From positions 186,001-250,000 of the forward strand of contig JAQOTA010000033.1 in assembly GCA_029532415.1 (NCBI GenBank): 64,000 nucleotides of DNA, given 5' to 3'. Positions within the stretch are counted from its first letter, which is position 1, and the number at the start of each line of letters is the position of its first letter. The position numbers were made by a program, and so were the translations under genes. The notes beneath the pieces were generated by a model. The model ran no database searches and was not told where the DNA came from. It saw nothing but the letters and a program-made list of their open reading frames with translations. Origin of the DNA: Marasmius tenuissimus. Lineage: Eukaryota; Basidiomycota; Agaricomycetes; Agaricales; Marasmiaceae. Shown piece after piece: positions 10,854 to 21,705 of this stretch.

Positions 10854-13687
10854 AGGATGCAAAGTTTGATCTTTCGATGTATCAGTACATACACTGACAG
10901 TGTTGTGAATATGAAGTTGCTTCTATGAATCATGTCAAAATCTCTTAGACCGGATACCCTGATCCATACCCCAGCATTTTGTGTCTCAGCTTAGTGTAAC
11001 TCTATGCACTAGCGATCTGCAGTGTCATCGCGGCGACAACAGCGGTTGGAAAACATATCTTGACTAGCCATCATCCATCATCTTTCGTAGTGCCTTTTCA
11101 CTCATCCACGTTCACGGACCTCCATTGAAGATAACACCCGATGGATCACCGTTTACACTTTACAAACAGAGAGAACGGCCCTCATGTCGACCTCGACGAC
11201 AATAAAGAACTGCCAAGAACGATTGCTGCTAACTATCTAGCCTACCTTCAAGGCTAAAGTGATAACCGTAGCTTCGACGAGTCAGCCTCACATCGTGGCT
11301 AGTGATGGCATAAAGGCATCGCAGCGACAGCTTCGACAGCGGTATATGCAGATGAGGAAGAAGAGTACATCAAGCACATCATGAAGCCGAGCTGAATCCT
11401 AAGGCTCGCTCAACGAGGTTGATGACAGCCGCGGTAGGCCGGTCGGTGTAGAGGAGTGGGGGTATCGATCGTGTGTATCGGAGCTTGGTAGGGCTGGAGT
11501 CTAAAGTGAGATCTCTCCATCTTCGACGTTCCTTGTTCTCGAAGGTACCACCGCCAGTTTGGCTGCCCAGGAGAGACGGTGCCCTTTTCTCTCCCTCTTC
11601 CCCCGAGCCCATACCCAAAATTCGCAACCCATCCCATCCCTCTCGCTCTCATTAAAGGGTCCAAGCCTCCACTCTGAATATGCCAACGAACCGACCGCGT
11701 CCAACACCTTGTGAAGGGTAGAAGGAATATCTCGAATTCTCCGGTCTCGCTGCCGCTGGACGACCGTCATTGCCGTTAACACTCTCGATAGGCTTGAGGT
11801 TGTAGTCACGACAGCGTTATCATATGATCGTAAAGCTGCAAACCCAGCTGGGTACCGATGGCAATGTCTTGAATGTATGAGAGCCGGCGCGAGTCCAAAG
11901 ACGTAGTCAGAATCTTTGTAGACAACGAAGCGGGCAGAGTGTAGCAGGCTGATGACTTAGAGGCCGGGTCAAAATAGGTTCCATAAACGGAAAGAGGAAG
12001 AACGGTAAACACACGAAGATCATCACTCACACCCAGTACGGGTCACCCACTCTCGGTGATGCGCTCCAGTGCCAGGTTAAGAGGAATGACAACCAACCGC
12101 TGGCAGTCATAGGAGGAAATTCTCCTTGTGCTTCTTCCCACAGATACTTCCTTCGTCCGCCTCCTTCTGGACATAAGCATAAAACTCGAATGCCTTACAT
12201 CATCATCACCACGACTTCGCCCACCTCAGCTGTCTCTTTCGCCTTTATATCGACCACATCACCAGCACTACTCTTCTCTGTGCTTTATTTCTCCCCCTCA
12301 TGGCAGTTCCCCGGCCAAAACCAGTATGTGGGTCCTAAGAGCGTAAAAAGTATCAGGAAAAGAGAATCAGGCCTCGTTGAAAAATGGAAGAAAATGATGT
12401 GAAAAAAACTCACTGAACAATAGTTGAGCAGATTCATCACCCCATCGGCGCGAAAACAATGGTTGAGGTCAATCCTTGAAAAGTTTCGAGCCCAGTTCGG
12501 CGGTTATTCGGACGATATCGAGCTGGCAGAATCCCAATTTGAGTTTAATGTCGCCATAAACCATGATTTGAGTTGGGAGATTGTTTACGAATTATTGACA
12601 TGGGTGATGAGTCATTAGTCGTATGGGACTGTGGTTCATTAGAGATATATTCCTGGAGCGAATTATGCATTTGATGACTCACTAAATCTCCAGGCATGAA
12701 CAATATTTTGCCATTCAGCCATCCACCGTCGGCTTTGAAGGGCGTTCGCGTCTGGTTATCGGCACTTTCTAGGTCTTCTTTTGTGAGTGAAAATGGCTAG
12801 AAATGTTTTTCAAAATGAGAAGCTCAAGTGACGAAAGAGCTTACCGTTGTAAACGATGAGCAGAGCATTTTCCTCATCGTGGTCAGAGGACAAGCCTTGG
12901 GTCGGATCTACACGGCCCGGACACGTGCGATTCTAGAATTGCCTTCTACCTCCACGCTCCCCTCAAGCCTATTCCATTTCATATCAAGGCGGACGTTTGT
13001 ACTCCTGAACTGGCTCGATAGACTCAAATCAACAGCAAACAATATCAACCGCTATTCGGAATGCCCAAAAATACTGTTCAATTGAGTGGCGAGGGACGTA
13101 CTACCCATTTTTGATTGGCCGTCGAGCGGTATGGGCGGAAAATCTCACCTTCTTACAAGTTATAATCAATGGGTACGTTATTTTATAGGGACCTAGTCTG
13201 CTTGAATCAAAGCTGTGCATGTGCCGACCGCTCTCTATGAATGTTCAAAGAAGGGCACACTATTTGCGTATTAGCATTTAGAATTGTTTCCTCGTATAGG
13301 CTTCAACATACATATCTTCAGCCCTCCATTCCTAGCTTCTCGAACATGAAGGACGTTGCCTTGCTCCATGTTGAGTTCGGGACCCGAATAGTAACCGTCA
13401 GCCTTCATCGGCATTATTCCAGTCGCTCCACGCAAGAGGAGATGGTCCGACCCTCGAGCAAATCGAAGGGGTTCTTACCGACTCCGAGAAGCACAATAGT
13501 GACTCATACGCCCCCTGAAACGGCAAAATTCACTAAATACACCCTCCGTCACCGGGATGAATCATAGTACACTCATACTTGAGCAAAAGGTATCATAATG
13601 CGACTGGAGAAAGTTGGTGGCCGCGGGAACGGATGTGAATGTTAAAAAAAGTGATGACGATGTGAGAAGGTTCGGGTCAAACAGGCG
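10854..13687. other. Unassigned sequence between CAP gene and membrane protein gene
   Basis: No gene is supported. On the minus strand, frames at about 11501-12110 look protein-like in pieces (for example SLDSRRLSYIQDIAIG near 11860), but I could not join them into a gene or name a family. The rest is AT-rich spacer with short chance frames. Confidence 0.35.
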
Positions 13688-15241
13688 TTATGCGATGCTA
13701 AATCTGCGCCCCGCTTGGCCTTTCGCTAGCATGTGTACACTAATCTGCCAGTTTTGTTGTATTGGCAGAGGGATGTGATGGTTTTGGGGACTGTGGATTG
13801 TTTGGGGCAAGAATCCTCCTTGAGTAGGCGCAACCGGGTTGACGATGATGATATTCTCCGATAAGCCACACGACTCCTGGCAAACTTTACTCTTCGTGAC
13901 GGAGATCATTGGCAGCGTGAAGTGATGAGCTGAATTGGAAGGCGTGCCTGAGGAAACCCAGTAGAAGATTACTGCACTCAGGGTTACCTATAGGGAGAGA
14001 AGGCGATCAGGATAAGTGTAGCAGCTTTGAAGTGAGAGGGTACGAACGTCCACAACGCAGCTCGCCGTACATGCCCAACCGGTTTCATATCCGTTCATCT
14101 CATAAAATACCGCGACGTTGACCTATATTTCCACCAGAAATTGAGCTGCCTCTGACGATACCAAGGTATACAGATCTCACAGTCAACACGATAAGGATCA
14201 ACACCGTTGCGCTGATTATACCGGGGTCAATGAATATCGAACAGGCAAACCAGTCAAACACTCACACCATCGTCCTCCACGCTACAATCCTCAACGCGGG
14301 AGACATGACCCTCGAACGCCATAACGGCAAACAGAACATGCAAGTAAAGAAAGTGTCCAGGAGGGAATCCCAGATCAATACCATCAACAATCTGTGGTTC
14401 CCAGTTCTGAGAAAAAACTATATCAAAAAGAGGTATGTATGGGCTCACATATAGTTCTCGAACTTGTACTCGCAAGTGCCATCAGTTAGAATTCGAGCTG
14501 ATACACCAATGTAGGTAAGGGCGGAGATTACTACCCAACCCAGCTGGGCGAGAAGACATATACGAAAAGCCCCGCTTTTCAGTCGTGGGGTATTGAGCCC
14601 CTGAGACCAGACGATATAAACCTGACGAGTTCGGGAGTATTGTCATTAAGAGCAAGAAATACTCATTAGGTATTGCTCACCTTCTCCACGAGGAACCCAG
14701 AGATCAACACCTATATGGGTATCATGTAAGCGGGGGGTTGTTAAAAAGTATATTCTCGAGCGAACCTTGGCGCCTGCATAAAGCGTGGTACATGTCAACA
14801 TCGCCGCCGAGCAGACCCTATAGTTCTGGGACGTTCCAACGCCTGTGAGTAGGAACCCAGCTGCTCAACCCTCGTTTGAGATATGCGTCTTGAAAACCTA
14901 GTCTGCGGACTGAAACAGAACTCACCGAGAAAAACAAATATCCATCTCAAGAACGGAAAGTTACGTTGCCATTACCAATTCAATCCTCCGGAGTTGCAGG
15001 AGTACAAGATTACTCACGAGTCAACAAGTATTAAAAGCATACAGACCTTCCCCCAGGTGAGTTGTCTCCATTCCGGGAGGGTGGTCGGTACTCGAGTTGA
15101 TATGAGCAGAGAGAGGAGGGAGCTTTTGATTGTCAATACCCTGCGCCAAGAGTAGAAAACATAGCCTCACCAGCTAAATAGGCAGCAGAAACTTGTCGTC
15201 ATCTGTAAGGATTGATTGTACCCTGGGGAGTATACGCTCAT
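13688..15241 (-). CDS. Multi-pass membrane protein of an agaricomycete family
   Basis: A minus-strand gene with many 45-60-nt introns, assembled by eye from consistent splice sites. From 14830 downward the exons give RVCSAAMLTCTTLYAG, then VLISGFLVEKVYIVWSQG, a hydrophobic helix LLAQLGWVVISALTYIGVSA (near 14490-14560), ENYITGNHRLLMVLIWDS, FFTCMFCLPLWRS (near 14310), a further helix VATVLILIVLTV (near 14190), FYEMNGYETGWAC (near 14080) and VTLSAVIFYWVSS (near 13975). A hydrophilic tail follows to the TAA at 13688. At least four membrane helices are visible, with the spacing of an integral membrane receptor- or transporter-like protein. The pattern resembles an unnamed agaricomycete family I have seen; no function is known to me. 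The N-terminal exons (start chosen at 15241) are uncertain. Confidence 0.55.
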
Positions 15242-17541
15242 TCCGGATAGAATTTAGACGTCGTAGGTAGGAACTCGAAGACAGCGAGGAGAAATAAAAC
15301 TGGTGAAAATCAATGAACGTTTGTAGACGATCGGACTCCATATATACTCTGCCTTGACGGGAGGACCCTTCGGAGATCATGAGGATATAGTTCGATCCAT
15401 AGCGCTGGGATAAGCGGAAATAAACACTAGCTGAATGATTGCATCCTTATCTATTCTACCCCCAGGGTGACTATTGACCAAGCGCTGGAATGACAGTATG
15501 TAATCGCCGTGCGGCGTGGGCTAGCCTGAGAACCTTTGAAAGTAGTTTGCCAGGTACAGGCTTGGTGCGTGCTGCCCATCTCAGTCCAGCTCCCTCGTGA
15601 ATGATTAAACTTAACGGGCAAAGACACTTGACCAAACCGACCGGTAGCCGGAATCTCGCTCGCCTAAAAGTATAACCTAAAGTAGGAACGATGATCAGGG
15701 AAGTTGGCAAGGGAAAACATGGACGATCCCTGCCATGCTACGCAACAGTGTAATGTCGTTTTTAATGTTCATAGGCACAGTTCCCGCATTTCAATACCGT
15801 CACTCCATTCCGTGCTTCTTTTGTACTTATATACGAGTATGAACTCAACTCGGCTGGGATGCCGCTCGAAGAGCACATACAAACCTGCAGGAACTTGAGT
15901 AATAATCAGCGAGACTGGGCGGTTTATAAGGCATATAAGGGATAGCGGTTTCCGCTGACGGCCAGGTGAGTTCAGGTTGCCTTATGAGTACGCACCACCC
16001 AGCGGCGTCATCAAGGTGATAATGTTGGTCAGCACGACGGGAATATCTCAGCGTGGATGGACACACAAAGGAGAAAAGGTGGATGACCGAGCGAAGTTAG
16101 ATGAATGCATAGAACAGGAGAAGGATTTAGCAATCTCCACTTAGCGCATCCAAACCACCATTGGGATTACCGATTTCTGATAACAAATGTGAGTTGAGTA
16201 CCAGAGATGATTAGCGGGAAATAATTCCGATCGGCCTAGAATCAATGAGCTCTACCCAGAATAGACTACGCGGCGTAAATAACCATTGTCTCGAAGGCCT
16301 GGGGATTCTAGGGAGGGGGGTCAGTGGGGGGGCGGAAAAAAATTTTTGGAACCCCCTACATCGGAGATTTTGAAGGCCTTGGGGAAGGTTTGATGAGTTT
16401 TCTGTGATCTGAGACAAGGTGATTGGGCTTGATTCACGCTGTACAGTGAGGATAACACACACTCTGAGTGTTATGGCTTAGTTTTGGCCTAATGGCTACA
16501 TTCTAGGGGAAAACGGCAGTAATTGTACGTTGGGTCCATGATGCCGTCATTCCCGTAGTATTTTGCCACTTAAACAGTGAGATCAACTTAGATACCTTAT
16601 TTGGGGAGGAATGATGTTCGGAAATCTGTTCCAAGGTTCATAATTGAAGTCAAGTTCGATACTGTTGACCAGCCACTCGAAGGTGTGGAAAAGTATCACG
16701 TAAAATTACTATATATGGTCCGTGGGAAGCTTATGTAGGGAGGGTCCCTCCCGAAGGCGGCTCAGAGAAAATCGACCCTAGGTCTTTTTTTTTCAAGGGT
16801 GTGCCCCCTTGCTTGATACTGTCACAACCCCAAGGGAGTATTGAAAAGGCGCCAAGATGTTGCAAATAATGAGCCACGTAGTAATAAGAAAAATTAGAGC
16901 ATTACCAGTCAGTTCATAGTGCCATGTGTTTGAGGTTGTGCGGCTCGAGTGAGGCTTTTGTGGGGGCGACTACTAAATCTTGACTGTCGCCTTATCGTTG
17001 TAAAGTCCACTGAACTTCGGGTTGCCAGCAATCGTTCCCCGAGCATTGCTTTCAAGCTCTTGTACACTTCCCGACACACGCTAGAGCCACTGAGAACCTC
17101 CAAAAGCCAAAGCCTCATCCTCCCACAGCTTCTAGGATACAGTGATGGCCACGAAAGCCACGCCATCAAATTGAAACAGGGTTGACGGGTATGAAGAGGT
17201 TCTAGCTTGAATTCGGTAGTGTTACTGATGTTGAGGTGGTGTACGAGGGATTACAGTTTTCGGGCGATATTGAGATGAAAGATACCAGGGAGCTAGTCTC
17301 GTGTAACCAGCCTGACGATATACACTGACGATCGCAAGCGATGTGCGTATATGTAGTCTGGCGGTATTGAAAGGGGCGTACCTGTGCTGCGAGCGACTTC
17401 CTTTTTGGGTACAGTTCCCACGAGTCAACTCCGTTCCATTTTGCTTCCGCTCCGTCCCCTCTTACCTGCGATCCTTTATCTCCATCGCATCCTTGCTGTA
17501 TCTAGCACGAATACCCGCGAATAACACATATTTCTCTTGAA
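15242..17541. other. Unassigned spacer before the DUF6589-type gene
   Basis: Only short chance frames are visible. Around 16310-16345 there are runs of G. The last 150 bases before 17542 are pyrimidine-rich and probably form the promoter and leader of the following gene. Confidence 0.35.
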
Positions 17542-18513
17542 ATGAGCCAATCCATGTCAGATTACACGTATCTGAGCCACCAGTCGCGTATTCCTTTCTC
17601 AGAGAGCGGCAGAAATTGCAACCTACCCAACGGCCCTCTCGAAACAAACAGCCATGTTTTCTCTACTCGAGCAGGGTCGGCGGAGGGAGATTTCCACAGT
17701 TTGAGCTACATCTACAACTCACAGCTGGTAGATGCCGAATGGAATACCGAGTGTAGAAGAGGAAATTTGGTTGGGCCAGGAATGCCGGGAATGAGATGGG
17801 ACAGTGGGCACTCAAGAGCAAGCGGCGGGTTAGTAGGGCCAGGGATGCCAGGAGAGGGTCGAAACGACACTGGCTTGGTTTCTCAAAAGCCATTAGCACA
17901 AAACTCCAAGCCACTCCAGTCTAGCTTCCTCACCCAGTCATTCTCAGCCTCCCTCTCTCTAACCGATGAGCCAAGGGTCGAAGATGCATCAATTCATACC
18001 TTGATTACGCCACCAGCTACACCCTATGAGCCAGATTTCTCATTATTTCCAGCTTCTCCGGATGATGTTTCCCGGCTACCATCTCTTGCTGGCGACAAGT
18101 CTTCTTCCCCGTCACTTTCACCTCTCTCAGATGATTTCCAGCCGGCCCATGCATCGAGTTCTATCTCCGAGTTCTCCTTCTGCGTGGCTCACTCAGAGCT
18201 ACCAGAGACTATGCAAACAACCAGTCACCAGCCTCCTCAGATATTCAAATTCTCATCAAACTCCGGAATGCCTTCTAAACAGTCTCAGTACCATTACCGT
18301 CCTCGTGGAGTGAAGCGTAAACGTCCTGACTTGGCCGAAGTAACTTCGCGCAAACTGAAGAAAGTCAACGAGCATCTACGGCGTATTCAAGAGGACTTCA
18401 CTCTCGGAGAATTCCTAAAGTTTCTCTTCTGGTATCAGGGAGGTGATGGGTCAGACCTACGAGAACCATCCCATCGCATGTCTGTTTCCATGTTTCTACA
18501 CATCAGGAAAACG
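17542..18513 (+). pseudogene. DUF6589-type gene, exon 1 (N-terminal part)
   Basis: 324 codons ending at a GT donor (18514). The first half is low-complexity and serine-rich and contains a near-perfect internal repeat, LVGPGMPG, twice about 25 residues apart. It is followed by a basic segment (RGVKRKRPD) that could be a nuclear signal, then a helical block (LKKVNEHLRRIQEDFTLGEF). The exon joins in phase 0 to 19646. Confidence 0.7.
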
Positions 18514-18516
18514 GTA

Positions 18517-19626
18517 GGGTTTGCTTAATTAGTCTTATGCTTAATCCCGCCTGCTTAGTCTTATTTGAGCAAGACGAGATGATCTTACTCTTTTTCCTAG
18601 CAGCTTGCGCTGAGAATTCCTTGCTACCCATCTGAAAACCTCTTGAAAATTGAGGTCTTCTTAAATATAGGTAGTGGGCCCAAAGTTGTTTTACCGTGTC
18701 CGCTTATTTGCGCGGCTTTTCGGGCTGTGTTGACTTACACTCACTCAATACTAAGTACATATACTAAGTGTACAACAACATACTCGAGTAGGAACACAAG
18801 TCGAACTTGTGTTAGAGATTTTCACTTGCTGTCCGTCGTCTTATAGGGCACGTGGGAACAACTGAGCAGTTCTTCGGGAAAACCCGAGTGGCTTGTTGAA
18901 CCTGAGTCTGCAACACCGTGGGCTCACGCTCGTTAGCCAATTACAGGCACCGCCATTTCTCCTCCCCCCCCCCCCCCCTGGCAGGTTCGCTGGTAGTACC
19001 GCAGTTGATGGTTATCGAGCCTTGCTTTTGGAAAGCTACGGCCAACAGTGCGTACTCATCTTTCTGGCATGCAGATTAGCGTTAATTTTTTTTGTCACCG
19101 AATGCCAGTCAACCATTCGGGTTCCCGAAGATTTATTTGTGCCTCCGAGACTAGGCCGCCAAGGTATGTTGGGTTTTCCCTCACGAATCACAACTGCATG
19201 ACTTACTTGAAGTCCGCCAGATCTCCCAATTCTAGGACCAAGCAGAAGTGGGGTTAGCGGGAATGGGGTTTGGAATACAGGTTGGGTTGAAGTGGAACCT
19301 AGTATGTATAAGTACGTACCCAGCAGTTCTACGAAGTAATATTCATGGCCTTGCAATAGAAATGCTGATTCTTTTACTGCAGCTCATAGAACAGGTCACC
19401 AAACAGTTGAGAATCCTACGGTACAGCCAGAACACAAGATTAAGCATACGTATCTATCCAGATAAATATCGGTGCTTAAGCGCAACTTTAAGCAGTATTA
19501 AGCAAAGTAGGATAGGTTTTCGGAGAGAGCTCCTACCTGAGAAAGCACTTGCGTCTTAACAAGCAAAAATGTGCTTATTCGTCTTAATAGGCAGATTTTC
19601 GCCTATCAAGACGTTTAAGCAAAACC
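18517..19626. mobile_element. TIR element inside intron 1 of the DUF6589-type gene
   Basis: The ends are inverted copies (GGGTTTGCTTAA at left, TTAAGCAAAACC at right) flanked by TA at 18515-18516 and 19627-19628. Many GCTTAA, TTAAGC and CTTAT words cluster near both ends, like subterminal binding sites. The middle has a run of about 16 C near 18967 and no transposase. Because it sits between a usable donor (18514) and acceptor (19645), it could be spliced out with the intron. Confidence 0.6.
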
Positions 19627-19645
19627 TACTGTTTCCCTGATGCAG

Positions 19646-20958
19646 GGAAGGACCTCTGTTTATCCAGTTGCCGTTGTTAAGAAGATTTATCATCACCCAG
19701 CTGGCTACCCGTCTTATCAGTGTAACGAAAACTCTAAAAAGCAACGTTCTATGGCCTTCTCTCTCACGGCAGACATAGAATCCATCAAATTCGCCAAACC
19801 CGCTATCTCCTCATGGGCAGCTCAGCTCTGTATGACGTGCGCACATCGAGATCTTAGTCGCCTGACGAAAACGGACCCTAAGCACCCGGAGGATGTTCCT
19901 GCACAGATATCACCACAGTTTGCGACCTGGGAGGATATCAACACCTTCACTCCAGAACGCTCTATTGTTACAGTCAAGCGCCGTGCTCCATACCTGTACA
20001 ACCTCTTGAAGGCTTTAGTAGAACCGCGAAAAGCGGGTGTTCCCGTGCCTCGAAAAAACCGGCCTACAGACACGTACGCCGGAGTTTCATGTTCTACTTC
20101 ACACATGCGGCGTTGCTCACAATTAGTCAATCTAGCGTGTACTCACTGCCTTCAACTCGTTCATAGTTGGACATAATCAATTCGTGAATGGCTATCTCTC
20201 ACTTCCGATGGGAATACAGCTGTTCTCTCTTCAAGCTCACTCGGACATCAAACACTTTCTATGCCGTATCGGTCTGTCTGTCAGCGACTCTACTACTCGG
20301 AAATGTCTAGACTACATGACTGCCACAAATCGCGAGGAAATGCAACAGTCAACTGCCGAAGCCGTTGCACAAGGAAAGGCTGACAAATCCTATGTTTTCG
20401 ACAATGTCCAGGAGTACTGTCTGGTATATGAGGGCGGTGCTTGCCGTACGAGCGAGATGAAGGTTGGGACCTCTGGAACCGCGATAGAAGATGAAGACTG
20501 TCCCGACGGCGCATGGGATCTCGACGACCCTCTTTCTCGAGTCATCGAAAACTCTCAATCCTCGCTTACAGTTGATTCTCTGATGGAAAAGATTGATTGG
20601 GTGAACTACCATGACACTCAAGCCCTATACATTGCAAAAGCCCTGATTGACTACGTTGGTCGCCTATCCAAGTCCTACACGAAGTCTGTTTCAGAGCACT
20701 TCAGATCCTCATCACTTGCCATCCATCGCATTCCTGAGGACCGCAGAACCAAAATCCAACTGCTCGGCACCAACGCAGAACAAGAGGTTGAGATACATGG
20801 CATGAAAAGCTGTATTGCCGACTTCGATGTGCAGATAGGGTTCACGGCAGCAAGTGGAGATGATAAGGTGCTAGAGTGGGCATCTGGAGACGGTCTTACT
20901 TATGCGACCGGACAAAATTTACAGAAATACCTGGCTCCAACTGATCTTGGCAACCGCG
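19646..20958 (+). pseudogene. DUF6589-type gene, central exons
   Basis: Two exons, 19646-20083 and 20136-20958, with an inferred 52-nt intron whose donor (GTTTCA) is weak. Skipping the intron would hit a stop at 20133. The segment carries the most diagnostic motifs of the family: AISSWAAQLC, HNQFVNGYLSLPMG, HSDIKHFLCRIGLSVSDSTT, DNVQEYC, LLGTNAEQEVE and WASGDGLTYAT. It runs straight into the solo LTR after CCGCG. Confidence 0.75.
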
Positions 20959-21464
20959 TGATGAGCCAGCATAGTCAAACTGCACAGTGGGTTATAACGT
21001 CCTAAACCTCACCTTGGGTTAGATAGCTTGTAGAGCTAGTAGTTAGAGTGCTTTGAGATGCTAGAGAGGTGATAATCGAGTAGATTATCCTAAGGCTTAA
21101 GGCCTTGGAATACCAGCTTTTATACACAAGTTTCAGTACATGTAAGAGTCATTACCATTGTATGAAACTACTACTAGAAGTAGGTATTTAGCCGTCTAGT
21201 CATAATACTAATGAGTGTGTCTGCAGTCCTATTGGCCTGCTTAGCTACTAAAGTCCGTTGTGCCTCGCACTAAGGACTATGAGCATCATACTTGATGCAA
21301 GTACTACGTAGTAAGTATCTACAGTGTCATTTGTGAAGCAATAGCTACGTAGATTCTTCTTGCATGAGAACGCAAGTGTTCATAGAGGTGTAGCTCTATA
21401 AATAGTGTGTGACATGTAAACAACACAACAACAATGTATCACATGATATCCATCACGTTCAACA
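20959..21464 (-). repeat. Solo LTR of the copia family
   Basis: A 506-bp sequence beginning TGATGAGCCAGCATAGT and ending GTTCAACA on the plus strand, a diverged copy of the LTRs at 28373 and 37022. It is flanked by a perfect 5-bp duplication, CCGCG, at 20954-20958 and 21465-21469. No internal element remains, so it arose by LTR-LTR recombination. It contains a TATA-like CTATAAATAG near 21396. Confidence 0.9.
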
Positions 21465-21469
21465 CCGCG

Positions 21470-21704
21470 AAACCCTCTGTAACAAGGTGTTTACACCAGA
21501 GTTGTGGCATATGAAGGATAAAGCGTTGAAGGCAATAATGGAGAATCATATCGGACCTCCCACTGTTTCTGACCCCTCGTCTTTATCAAGGCTGTATACA
21601 CTTGCCGGTTTCAAATGCCCACCAAATGCAAAGGAATGCGACCACTATCCAGCAGTTCGAGGGTTAGAGACTATTTGGATTGCGCAAATTCTTGACTGTT
21701 TTAG
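21470..21704 (+). pseudogene. DUF6589-type gene, fragment between solo LTR and hAT-like element
   Basis: It reads in frame from the codon split by the LTR: ETLCNKVFTPELWHMKDKAL onward, then SDPSSLSRLYTLAGFKCPP and AVRGLETIWIAQILDCF. It ends at an exon border (AG before a GT donor) where the hAT-like element inserted. Confidence 0.75.
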
Positions 21705-21705
21705 G

